Of a DNA stretch of 64,000 nucleotides, positions 55,369 through 63,746 are shown one piece after another. Position 1 is the first letter of the stretch. Each line of letters starts with the position of its first letter. The notes beneath the pieces were generated by a model. The model worked only from the letters and a program-made list of their open reading frames with translations, searched no databases and had not been told where the DNA came from. This stretch comes from Gammaproteobacteria bacterium (GTDB lineage: Bacteria; Pseudomonadota; Gammaproteobacteria; Pseudomonadales; Pseudohongiellaceae), in the NCBI GenBank assembly GCA_009844085.1, contig VYCF01000017.1:1-64000 (forward strand), given 5' to 3'. The translations under genes were made by a program, and so were the position numbers.

Positions 55369-55510
55369 TGAACAATTCCTTCCATGGAATTGTTCATTAC
55401 CGCAAAACAAAAGCGTGGTTTTGTTTTGCTCACGGATTCAATGGCTTGCGCCATCGAATCCGGCGGCACATCCATGTGCCGCGCGGAAGCTCTGATAAAT
55501 CAGAGCTTCC
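55369..55510. repeat. Array of five consecutive perfect or near-perfect hairpins
   Basis: In 142 bp, with gaps of 0-6 nt: (A) 55369-55396, TGAACAATTCC / GGAATTGTTCA, 11 bp; (B) 55402-55429, GCAAAACAAAA / TTTTGTTTTGC, 11 bp; (C) 55433-55462, CGGATTCAATGGC / GCCATCGAATCCG, 12 of 13 bp; (D) 55463-55482, GCGGCACA / TGTGCCGC, 8 bp; (E) 55485-55510, GGAAGCTCTGAT / ATCAGAGCTTCC, 12 bp. The stems are unrelated in sequence and the loops are 2-6 nt. The array fills most of the 209-bp gap between the cytochrome and symporter genes; a weaker GC-rich palindrome follows (55518-55540). Confidence 0.85.
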
Positions 55511-55570
55511 TTGACAGCGGCCGCATGGCGGTCAGCGGCCGGTTCAGAGCAGCCGGCGGGGAGAATTCGC

Positions 55571-56944
55571 ATGTCCTCCATGGCCATTTTCAATCTCGTC
55601 ATTTTCGCCGCCCTGCTGGGCTTTCTGTTCCAGTTGGCGCGCCGCGACATGGGACTGTCGCGCCGGGTGCTGATCGGACTGCTGATCGGCACGGGCTACG
55701 GCTTCTATCTGCAATTCGTATTCGGTACCGGCACGGCAGTCACGGGGCAGACGATCGAGTGGACCAATGTCATCGCCAACGGCTATGTCAACCTGTTGCG
55801 GCTGATCATCATGCCGCTGGTGCTGGTCATGATGATCGCTGCCGTGGTCAAGGTGCAGGAAATCCGTTCGCTCGGCAAGATCGGCGGCTCGATCGTCGGC
55901 CTGCTCGTGGGAACGACCGTGATCGCCGCCCTGGTCGGCATCGCCATGGCTTCGATTTTCGGCCTCAATGCCGGTGAACTTGCCGCCGGACCGGCGGAAC
56001 TGGCGCGGGCCGAGGCGCTCGAATCGCGCCAGGGCACGATCGCCGACATGACCTTTCCGCAACTGCTGGTCAGCTTCATTTCCAGCAATATCTTCCTTGA
56101 CCTTACCGGCGCGCGCGACACTTCCATCATCGCCGTGGTGGTCTTCGGCCTCTTGATCGGCATCGCCGCGCTGCTCGTCTGCGAGGACGACCCGGAGCAG
56201 GGTCCGCGCATTCGCGGCTTCCTCGACTCGGCCCAGGCCGTCATCATGAAGCTTGTGCATATCGTCATGGCGCTGACGCCTTATGGCGTGCTGGCGCTGA
56301 TGACGCGCGTCATCGCCACGTCCGACGGCAACGCCATCGTCACCCTGATCGGATTCGTGGTCGCATCCTATATTGCCATCGCCATCATGTTCGTCGTGCA
56401 CGCCTTCATGATAGGACTGATCGGCGCCAACGTGCCCGATTACTTTCGCAGGGTCTGGCCGGTGCTGACCTTCGCGTTCGTCACCCGCAGTTCGGCCGCG
56501 ACGATTCCGCTGACGATCCGCGCCCAGGTCGAGGAATTGAACGTGGCGCCTCCAGTCGCCAACATCGCCGCTTCCTTCGGCGCCACCATCGGACAGAACG
56601 GCTGCGCGGGCATCTATCCGGCGATGCTGGCGGTGATGGTCGCGCCGACCATGGGCGTCGATATCGATTTCGGATTCATCGCCAGCCTGGTATTGATCAT
56701 CGCCATCGGCTCCTTCGGCATCGCCGGGGTCGGCGGCGGCGCCACCGCCGCGGCGCTGGTGGTATTGCCGGCCATGGGCTTCCCGGTCACCGTGGCGGCC
56801 TTGCTCATTTCCATCGAACCGCTGATAGACATGGCGCGTACAGCGCTGAACGTCAACGGCGCCATAACCAGCGGCATGATCACCCAGCGATTCCTCGGCG
56901 CGGAAGCCGGGGGAGCCGAAGCCGCAGCACCATCCCATCAATGA
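55571..56944 (+). CDS. Dicarboxylate/amino-acid:cation symporter (DAACS family)
   Basis: 457 residues with about eight membrane helices and two re-entrant loops. TRSSAATIPLTIRAQ is the serine-rich hairpin 1, and GATIGQNGCAGIYPAMLAVM (NGC for the usual NMD/NG motif) and GIAGVGGGATAAALVVLPAM are the transport core. It imports dicarboxylates or neutral/acidic amino acids with Na+ or H+. GGGGAGA precedes ATG 55571. Its place between oxidase/cytochrome and RidA suggests amino-acid or keto-acid uptake. Confidence 0.9.
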   Translation: MSSMAIFNLVIFAALLGFLFQLARRDMGLSRRVLIGLLIGTGYGFYLQFVFGTGTAVTGQTIEWTNVIANGYVNLLRLIIMPLVLVMMIAAVVKVQEIRSLGKIGGSIVGLLVGTTVIAALVGIAMASIFGLNAGELAAGPAELARAEALESRQGTIADMTFPQLLVSFISSNIFLDLTGARDTSIIAVVVFGLLIGIAALLVCEDDPEQGPRIRGFLDSAQAVIMKLVHIVMALTPYGVLALMTRVIATSDGNAIVTLIGFVVASYIAIAIMFVVHAFMIGLIGANVPDYFRRVWPVLTFAFVTRSSAATIPLTIRAQVEELNVAPPVANIAASFGATIGQNGCAGIYPAMLAVMVAPTMGVDIDFGFIASLVLIIAIGSFGIAGVGGGATAAALVVLPAMGFPVTVAALLISIEPLIDMARTALNVNGAITSGMITQRFLGAEAGGAEAAAPSHQ

Positions 56945-56958
56945 TTGAGGAATATCCC

Positions 56959-57420
56959 ATGCAAGTATTCAAAACCGCTTTCGTCATCCTGGCTCTTGCG
57001 TTTACGCCGCTGGCCGCCGCGCAGGAAATCACCCGGCATAACGAAGGCAACCTGTTCTATACCGCCATTACCATTCCGCCGGGCGCCGAAACCCTGTACC
57101 TGAGCGGCTCAGGCGCGCGGCCGCAGGAAGACGGCTCCTGGGGCGACATACGCCAGCAGGCTATCGATACCTTCAGCCGCTTCAGGGACACGCTGGAAGG
57201 GCTGGGCTGGTCGATGAGCGATGTCGTGCAAGTGCGGGTATTCGCCGTGGCCGATGAAAACGGCGAAGTGGATTTCGCGGCATTCAACGAAGGGTATCTC
57301 GAATTCTTCGGCACCGAGGAAAATCCCAACAAGCCCGTGCGATCGTTTCTGGAAATAGCCGACCTGGTAGTGGACGGCTGGCTGCTGGAAATCGAGATTC
57401 GGGCCGCGCGCATGCCGTGA
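56959..57420 (+). CDS. Exported RidA/YjgF-family protein
   Basis: 153 residues. Unlike cytosolic RidA it has a signal peptide (QVFKTAFVILALAFTPLAAA). The core has LYLSGSGARPQEDGSW, MSDVVQVRVFAVADENGEVD and PVRSFLEIADLV, with the conserved PxRS Arg, and ends LEIEIRAARMP. RidA enzymes hydrolyse reactive imines to keto acids plus ammonia. ATG 56959 is preferred over 56941 because GAGGAA precedes it. Its neighbours make a partnership with the periplasmic oxidase plausible. Confidence 0.85.
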   Translation: MQVFKTAFVILALAFTPLAAAQEITRHNEGNLFYTAITIPPGAETLYLSGSGARPQEDGSWGDIRQQAIDTFSRFRDTLEGLGWSMSDVVQVRVFAVADENGEVDFAAFNEGYLEFFGTEENPNKPVRSFLEIADLVVDGWLLEIEIRAARMP

Positions 57421-57460
57421 CGAGGCGCGGCCTGCTCCCGCATCTGCGCTTTCGGGCCTG

Positions 57461-59317
57461 ATGATGAAGATCGGCAGGATTTTCCCGGTTGCGCTTCTGT
57501 GCGCCTGTTTGCAGGCCTGCGGGCCTGAAGCAGGCGCACAGTCCGTATATGAGACTTCGATCGCCGACTTGCAGCGGATGCTCGCAGGCGGCGAAGTCAC
57601 TTCCGTACAGCTCGTCGAGCAATATCTGGCGCGGATCGAAGCCTATGACCGCGCCGGTCCGCGCCTGAACAGCATCGTGCGAGTCAATCCCGACGCGCGC
57701 GAGATCGCAGGCCAACTCGACCGCGAACGCGCGGCCAGCGGCCCGCGCGGACCCTTGCACGGCATCCCGGTGCTGGTGAAGGACAATTACAACACGACCG
57801 ATATGCCGACCACCGGCAGTTCGGTGGCGCTGGCGGATTTCGTTCCCAACGCAGCAGCGACCCAGGTCGAGAAGTTGGTTGCCGCGGGCGCTGTCGTGCT
57901 GGCAAAAACCAGCTTGCACGAATACGCCTATGGCATCACCAGCGTCAATTCGCTGACCGGCCAGACGCGCAATCCCTACGATTACCGGCGCGTACCCGGC
58001 GGTTCGAGCGGCGGCACCGGAGCGGCGGTGGCGGCAAGCCTGGGCGCGGTCGGCATGGGCTCGGACACTTGCGGATCGATCCGCATTCCCTCGGCTTTCA
58101 ACAACCTGGTGGGACTGCGGCCCAGCAAGGGCGCCTCCAGCATTTACGGCGTGATGCCGCTGTCGCATACCCAGGACACCGCCGGACCGCTCGCCCGCAA
58201 TATCGACGATCTGGCCATCGTGCTCGACGCCGTGTCCGGTTACGACGCCAACGATCCCGCTACCGAGGCCGTGCGCGGCATGCCGCCGACGCGCTTTCGC
58301 GAAAGGCTCGGCGAAGTCAGCCTCGAAGGTCTCCGTTTCGGCAAGCTTGACGGATACTTCGAGCGCGCCGACGGCGCCACCCGCGGCGTCATCGAAGACG
58401 CGCTCGAATGGCTCGAAGAGCAAGGCGTGACCGTCGTTTCGGTGGAAATTCCCGAAGTGGCCGATCTGATCAGCCGTTCCGGCGTGATCGGACACGAATT
58501 CCACAGCGATCTCGATCGATATCTCGAACAGTTCGGCAGCGAACGGATCGCGGGATTGGCGGACATCGTCGATCTCGGACTCTACCATCAGGCCGTTACC
58601 GGGCAATTGACCCGCTCGCGCGATGCCGAGCGCGACGAAGAAGCTTACCAGGAGGCGCTGGCGACGCGCGGCGAGTTGCGAACGGCGGTCGAGCAGGTGT
58701 TCGAAAACAACGAACTCGACGCCATCGTCTACCCGACCATCGGGCAGATTCCCGTATTTATCGGCGAATCCCAGCCCGGCAACAATTGCAGCATCGCCGC
58801 CAATTCGGGACTGCCGGCGCTCTCGCTGCCGGCCGGATTCAGCGACTCCGGTCTGCCGGTCGGCATGGAATTGCTCGCCGGATTTCTCGAAGACGAGCGC
58901 CTGCTTGCCATCGGCCACGCATTCGAATCGGGCTATCCGCGGCGCCAGGCGCCGGCCGTGACGCCCGAACTTGTCGACGGCGCACCGCCGCCATTGCAAA
59001 CGAGCATATTGCAAGTCGATGGAGAAGGCTTTAGCTTGCAGGGTGAAATTCGCATAGACGCGGTTCTGAATCGACTTGAATACGAATTGCGACTGAGCGG
59101 CGCCGGCGATGTAAGTGCTGTAGTGCTTGCGCTCGATGAGGGTTCCGCGCCGGCGGCGCTGAATCTGATGGGCCCGGATGCGGAAGCCGCCGCCGGCAGC
59201 GAATTCATGACGCCGCGGCTGCGGCAGGCGGCCGCGGATCAGTCGCTGCGGATAAGAGTGTTCGGCTCGCGGCTGCCGCCGGAAGGCGTTGCGTTCCCGG
59301 TAGTTCTCGATAACTGA
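57461..59317 (+). CDS. Amidase-signature lipoprotein with C-terminal extension
   Basis: 618 residues. A lipoprotein signal ends LQACG. The amidase signature core (about 30-500) shows catalytic Lys in GIPVLVKDN, the cis-Ser in VPGGSSGGTGAAVA and the nucleophile region GSDTCGSIRIPS (Cys where Gly is common). About 110 further residues (ILQVDGEGFSLQGEIRIDAV, YELRLSGAGDVSAVVLALDE) look like a CHRD-like beta domain. It hydrolyses an amide to acid plus ammonia. It lies downstream of ridA by 40 nt. Confidence 0.88.
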   Translation: MMKIGRIFPVALLCACLQACGPEAGAQSVYETSIADLQRMLAGGEVTSVQLVEQYLARIEAYDRAGPRLNSIVRVNPDAREIAGQLDRERAASGPRGPLHGIPVLVKDNYNTTDMPTTGSSVALADFVPNAAATQVEKLVAAGAVVLAKTSLHEYAYGITSVNSLTGQTRNPYDYRRVPGGSSGGTGAAVAASLGAVGMGSDTCGSIRIPSAFNNLVGLRPSKGASSIYGVMPLSHTQDTAGPLARNIDDLAIVLDAVSGYDANDPATEAVRGMPPTRFRERLGEVSLEGLRFGKLDGYFERADGATRGVIEDALEWLEEQGVTVVSVEIPEVADLISRSGVIGHEFHSDLDRYLEQFGSERIAGLADIVDLGLYHQAVTGQLTRSRDAERDEEAYQEALATRGELRTAVEQVFENNELDAIVYPTIGQIPVFIGESQPGNNCSIAANSGLPALSLPAGFSDSGLPVGMELLAGFLEDERLLAIGHAFESGYPRRQAPAVTPELVDGAPPPLQTSILQVDGEGFSLQGEIRIDAVLNRLEYELRLSGAGDVSAVVLALDEGSAPAALNLMGPDAEAAAGSEFMTPRLRQAAADQSLRIRVFGSRLPPEGVAFPVVLDN

Positions 59318-59349
59318 CAACGATTAGGCGCGAATCCCGGAGGATAACC

Positions 59350-60747
59350 ATGTTGACCAGAGTTTTCGCATTCGGTGCGGCCATGTTGGCCAGCGCTGTC
59401 GGTTTTGCCCAGTCCGGCGAAATCGTTCCCGATTTCGACTATTTCATGAACGAGGTGCAGCCCATCTTCCTGGCGAAACGGGAAGGCAATGTGCGCTGCA
59501 TTCAATGCCATTACCGGTCGAGTAATTTCCGCCTGCAGACGCTTGAGGAAGGCGAATTTTTCTGGACCGAGGAACAGTCGCGGATGAACTACGAATCGGC
59601 GCTGACCATGGTGCGTCCCGGCGAAGATCCGCTGCTGAGCAGGCTGTTGACGCATGTTCTGGCGCGGGACGCCGGGGGCGATCCCTTTCATGGCGGCGGC
59701 ACGCATTTCCGGAGTCAGGACGACGCGGAATGGCGCATCATGGCCGACTGGGTAGCCGGCGCCACCGAGCGGCGCGAACCGGCGGAACTCGCGGTGCGCA
59801 TCATCCAGACCAATGCCGCCGGCGATGATTCTCACGTGATCGATCCCGAGACCAACGAGGTCATCGGCAGGATCACCGACATCGAGATTCCCCATGGCAT
59901 CGTCGGCGCTCCCGACGGCAGCCAGCTTTACATCACGAACGAGGCCATGCACGCGCTCGACGTGGTCGACGCCCGCACCATGCGAGTCAAGCGCCGCATC
60001 CACCTCAGCGGCCGGCCCAATAACGTCGCGGTCATGGGCGATGGCAGCAAGGTCTATGTCGGCATCATGGAAATGCCGGGCTCGGTGGACATCATCGACG
60101 TGGCGAGCATGAAGCTCGTCAAGACGCTGCCGGTGGAAGGCGCGATCCACAACATTTACACCACCCCTGACAGCAAGCACGCCGTGGCCGGTTCGATCCA
60201 GCGCAGCATGATCAATGTCATCGACACCGAAACCGACGAACTCGCCTGGACGCTGGAAATGAGTTCGGGCATCCGGCCGATGGCCTTCAACGCCAATCCC
60301 GACGGCTCGACGAAAAATATCTTCGTGCAATTGTCGGGCTTCCACGGCTTCGCGGTGGTCGATTTCGCCGCCCGCCGGGAAGTGGCGCGGGTCGAACATC
60401 CGCCGGTTCCCGGCGAGGAAGCGCATTATGACGGACTGCAAGGCGCTCCCGCCCATGGCCTCGGCGTCTCTCCCGACGGCAGTACGCTCTGGTCCACGAG
60501 CAAGGTCTACAGCCACGTCTATATTCACTCCTTGCCCGATCTGGAAGAAATCGGCCAGGTATTTGTCGGCCAGCATCCGGAATGGGTCACCTTTACGCCT
60601 GACGGCAAGACCGCTTACATGGGCGCCGCGGGAGACCATGTCACCTACGCGGTCGATGTGGAATCCATGGAAGTCGTCGCGGTGATCCCCGTCGGCCAGG
60701 TGCCCAAGCGTGTCGCCATGGTGCGGATGGCAGTAGACGAGGACTGA
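59350..60747 (+). CDS. Haem-c beta-propeller (YVTN-type) protein
   Basis: 465 residues with signal peptide. CIQCH (Cys50-His54) is a haem c motif near the N-terminus, in a region resembling planctomycete-type cytochromes (FLAKREGNVRCIQCHYRSSN). Residues about 150-460 are seven-bladed propeller repeats with YVTN-like units (LYITNEAMHALDVVDARTMR, VYVGIMEMPGSVDIIDVASM). GGAGGA precedes the ATG. It may carry electrons or scaffold an oxidation complex with the other envelope enzymes here. Confidence 0.85.
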   Translation: MLTRVFAFGAAMLASAVGFAQSGEIVPDFDYFMNEVQPIFLAKREGNVRCIQCHYRSSNFRLQTLEEGEFFWTEEQSRMNYESALTMVRPGEDPLLSRLLTHVLARDAGGDPFHGGGTHFRSQDDAEWRIMADWVAGATERREPAELAVRIIQTNAAGDDSHVIDPETNEVIGRITDIEIPHGIVGAPDGSQLYITNEAMHALDVVDARTMRVKRRIHLSGRPNNVAVMGDGSKVYVGIMEMPGSVDIIDVASMKLVKTLPVEGAIHNIYTTPDSKHAVAGSIQRSMINVIDTETDELAWTLEMSSGIRPMAFNANPDGSTKNIFVQLSGFHGFAVVDFAARREVARVEHPPVPGEEAHYDGLQGAPAHGLGVSPDGSTLWSTSKVYSHVYIHSLPDLEEIGQVFVGQHPEWVTFTPDGKTAYMGAAGDHVTYAVDVESMEVVAVIPVGQVPKRVAMVRMAVDED

Positions 60748-60750
60748 AAC

Positions 60751-62016
60751 ATGATCAGAACCTTGCTTGCGGGCGCCTTGCTGCTTTGCGCCCAGGCCGC
60801 CGCGGCGCAATCTTTCATCTATTGCGCGCGAATGATCGACGGAGTCGAACTTGCGGTTCATGAAGACATGACTATCGAGGTCCGTGACAACCGGATTTTC
60901 GCGGTTCACGACGGGCGGCATGAGGCCACCACGGTCGACCTGGGGGATTCGACCTGCATGCCGGGCTTGATCGACGCGCATGTGCATATTGCTTCCGAGC
61001 AAAGCCCGACCAACTTCGTCGACCGGTTTCGCCTCGACCCGGCCGATTACGCCCTCGCTGCGGTTCCCTACGCCGAACGGACATTGCTCGCCGGCTTTAC
61101 CACCGTGCGCGATCTCGGCAGCAGCGACAATCTTTCAATCAAATTGCGCGACGCAATCGACCGGGGCCACATCTCCGGGCCGAGAGTGATCACCGCCGGC
61201 AAATCGCTCGCGACCACCGGCGGCCATGCCGACCCGTCCAATGGCGTGAACATGGAACTGACTGGAGATCCCGGCCCGAAAGAGGGTGTCGTCAACGGTG
61301 CCGCCGAAGCCGCCGAGGGAGTGCGGCAGCGCTATAAGGAGCGCTCCGACCTTATCAAGATCACCGCTACCGGCGGCGTACTCAGCGAAGCCACCAGCGG
61401 CATGAACGCACAATTCAACGACGAGGAATTGCGGGCCATCGTCACCACAGCCAAGGACTACGGATTCAAGGTGGCGGCCCATGCCCACGGTGACGAGGGA
61501 ATGAGGCGGGCGGTAATTGCCGGCGTCGATTCCATCGAACACGGAACCTACATGAGCCTGGAAACCATGCGCTTGATGCGGGAGCGGGGAACCGCTTTCG
61601 TGCCGACCATAATTGCCGGCAGGTTTGTCGCGGAAATGGCCGAAATCGACGGTTACTTCAGTGAAACCGTGCGTCCGAAGGCGCGCGAGATCGGCCCGCT
61701 TATTCAGGACACTTTCGCCACGGCCTACGAGGAAGGCGTACACATCGTTTTCGGCACCGATTCGGGCGTTTCGCCCCATGGCGACAACTGGAAGGAATTC
61801 GGCTACATGGTGGAAGCGGGCATGCCCGAGATCGAAGCGCTGACCTCGGCGATGATGCCGGGGGCGGTTCTGCTCGACCGCGCCGGCGAACTGGGCTCGA
61901 TCGAAGCCGGCAAACTCGCGGACATCATCGCGGCGCCCGGCGACCCGACCAGCGACATCTCGCTGATGGGGCAGGTCCATTTCGTCATGAAGGACGGGCG
62001 GATCTACAAGCAGTAG
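60751..62016 (+). CDS. Secreted amidohydrolase
   Basis: 421 residues with a signal peptide ending AAAAQ. TIM-barrel metal-site motifs: DAHVHI (His77, His79), KITATGGVLSEA, AAHAHGDEGMRRAVIAGVDS then IEHGT, and FGTDSGVSPHGDN. This matches the imidazolonepropionase/Xaa-Pro-dipeptidase-related group that cleaves cyclic or peptide amides. It starts 3 nt after the propeller gene stop (GAGGACTG upstream). The substrate is unknown; the neighbours suggest nitrogen compounds. Confidence 0.9.
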   Translation: MIRTLLAGALLLCAQAAAAQSFIYCARMIDGVELAVHEDMTIEVRDNRIFAVHDGRHEATTVDLGDSTCMPGLIDAHVHIASEQSPTNFVDRFRLDPADYALAAVPYAERTLLAGFTTVRDLGSSDNLSIKLRDAIDRGHISGPRVITAGKSLATTGGHADPSNGVNMELTGDPGPKEGVVNGAAEAAEGVRQRYKERSDLIKITATGGVLSEATSGMNAQFNDEELRAIVTTAKDYGFKVAAHAHGDEGMRRAVIAGVDSIEHGTYMSLETMRLMRERGTAFVPTIIAGRFVAEMAEIDGYFSETVRPKAREIGPLIQDTFATAYEEGVHIVFGTDSGVSPHGDNWKEFGYMVEAGMPEIEALTSAMMPGAVLLDRAGELGSIEAGKLADIIAAPGDPTSDISLMGQVHFVMKDGRIYKQ

Positions 62017-62019
62017 GCG

Positions 62020-63495
62020 TCACAAGTTTCCTTTCACCGCATCGAAGCTGTCCAGCGCCGAGCGGAGGTTTTCCATGATCTCCTCGGCGAGAACATCGGG
62101 CTCGGGCAGGTTCTCCAGATCGGTCATCGAAGCGTCCTTGAGCCAGAATACGTCGAGGCTGGCCTTGTCGCGCTGGAGCAGTTCTTCGCGTGAGTAGACA
62201 CGCCAGCGGCCATCCGGCGTGTCTTCGCTCCACGTTTCCTTGCGAATATGGCGGTTCATCGGGTTGTAGCAGTCCACGAAATCGCGCAAGTGGTCGTAGG
62301 TCATCGGTTTCTGCTTGAGCGTGTGGTGGACGTTGGTGCGGTAGTCGTAGTACCAGACTTTCGAAGTTTGCGGATCGGGGCTGGCGGGGCGGTTGTCGAA
62401 GAAGATCACGTTCGCCTTGACGCCCTGGGCGTAGAAGATGCCCGTTGGCAGCCGCAATATGGTGTGCAGGTCGGTATTATGCAGCAGCTTTCGCCTTATC
62501 GTCTCGCCCGCGCCGCCCTCGAACAGCACGTTGTCGGGCACGACAACAGCAGCTCGGCCAGTCGTTCTCAGCATGGTGCGGATGTGCTGAACGAAGTTAA
62601 GTTGCTTGTTTGATGTGGTGGCCCAGAAATCCTGCCGATTGTAGGTCAGGCTTTCAGTTTCCTGTTCGCCTTCCTCGTTGGTGAAGCGCATCGAACTTTT
62701 CTTGCCGAACGGCGGATTGGCGAGGACGTAATCGAAAGTCAGGGAAGGAGGGGAGATCAGCGCGTCAGCGGAAGAAACGACGGTATCTCCGGTCATGTCT
62801 CCGATTCCATGGAGGAACAGGTTCATCAAGCAGAGCCGGCGCGTATTCGCCACGATCTCATTTCCGTAGAAGGTATTGTGTTTCAGGAACTGTTTTTGGT
62901 CCCTGTCGAGTGCGCAGTTTTCCGGGTTTGCAAGGAAATCGTGGGCCGCGAGAAAGAATCCCCCGGTTCCGCAGGCCGGATCGGCGATCGTCTTGCCGGG
63001 TTCGGGGCGCACACACTCCACCATGGCGCGAATCAGGGCGCGGGGCGTGAAATACTGGCCCGCGCCGGATTTGGTGTCGGCGGCGTTTCGTTCCAGTAAA
63101 TCCTCATAAATGTTGCCCTTGACGTCAGCGCCCAGCATGACCCAAGCCGTGCCGTCCACCATGTGGATCAGCCGGTAGAGTTTGGCCGGGTCGGTGATCT
63201 TGTTCTGCGACTTGGTGAAAATCTGGCCGAGCATTCCCTTTTGCTCACCGAGTTTGCGCAGAAGCATGACGTAGTGCTCCCCAAGATCCGCGCCTTGGCG
63301 GACGGTGAGGCTTTTCCAGTTGCAGTCTTCGGGAACGCCGACATCACGGTCGTACGGCGGCTTGGCGTATTCGTCCGCCATCTTGAGGAATATCAGGTAG
63401 GTGAGTTGCTCAAGATAATCGCCGTAGCCCACCCCGTCGTCTTTCAGCGTGTGGCAGAAGTTCCAGACTCTTGAGACGATGGGCGCTGTATTCAA
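62020..63495 (-). CDS. hsdM: Type I restriction-modification DNA methyltransferase HsdM
   Basis: 491 residues. The N-terminal HsdM domain (RVWNFCHTLKDDGVGYGDYL) is followed by the N6-adenine methylase core: GQYFTPRALIRAMVE, DPACGTGGFFLAAHDF (AdoMet site) and VLANPPFGKK (catalytic NPPF). The start is TTG 63495 with GGGGAG upstream, because the longer frame to 63594 adds unrelated sequence. No hsdS follows: the stop lies 3 nt from the convergent amidohydrolase. hsdR and hsdS must lie beyond the window or be absent. Confidence 0.92.
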   Translation of the reverse strand: MNTAPIVSRVWNFCHTLKDDGVGYGDYLEQLTYLIFLKMADEYAKPPYDRDVGVPEDCNWKSLTVRQGADLGEHYVMLLRKLGEQKGMLGQIFTKSQNKITDPAKLYRLIHMVDGTAWVMLGADVKGNIYEDLLERNAADTKSGAGQYFTPRALIRAMVECVRPEPGKTIADPACGTGGFFLAAHDFLANPENCALDRDQKQFLKHNTFYGNEIVANTRRLCLMNLFLHGIGDMTGDTVVSSADALISPPSLTFDYVLANPPFGKKSSMRFTNEEGEQETESLTYNRQDFWATTSNKQLNFVQHIRTMLRTTGRAAVVVPDNVLFEGGAGETIRRKLLHNTDLHTILRLPTGIFYAQGVKANVIFFDNRPASPDPQTSKVWYYDYRTNVHHTLKQKPMTYDHLRDFVDCYNPMNRHIRKETWSEDTPDGRWRVYSREELLQRDKASLDVFWLKDASMTDLENLPEPDVLAEEIMENLRSALDSFDAVKGNL

Positions 63496-63566
63496 TTTTG
63501 CGATCTCCCCTGATTGTTGGGCGCCATATGTTGCGGGTTCACAACCTGGTTGACTACAATGTGCAG

Positions 63567-63746
63567 ATGAAACGCAAGACGCTGATAGAGACAAATCCCC
63601 ACCTGCGCAACCGCGCCGAGGCGGCGCGGCAGACGATTCGCAGCGTGGCCAGTTCGACGGCGATCGAGACCGGAAAGCCGGTGCGGGAGATTGAAGAAAG
63701 GCTCACTCATCTTGCTTCCCATCCGCCTCGCGTAACGCTCGCCTGA
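63567..63746 (+). CDS. Small conserved-looking protein near fic
   Basis: 59 residues: KRKTLIETNPHLRNRAEAAR, QTIRSVASSTAIETGKPVRE and a basic tail. The SSTAIETG stretch resembles the inhibitory-helix motif (S/T)xxxE(G/N) of Fic antitoxins, with Thr at the last position. I recall similar small proteins near Fic or restriction genes, without known function. It is divergent from hsdM and overlaps the fic 3' end by 44 nt on the opposite strand. Confidence 0.6.
   Translation: MKRKTLIETNPHLRNRAEAARQTIRSVASSTAIETGKPVREIEERLTHLASHPPRVTLA

Noticed and set aside
55369-55510. CRISPR array
   Set aside because: The repeats are different palindromes, not one direct repeat with spacers, and no cas gene is present in the window.
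55384-55977. 197-codon frame across the hairpin array into the symporter gene
   Set aside because: It overlaps the clear symporter frame, and its first part is simply translated palindrome; no ribosome-binding site is seen.
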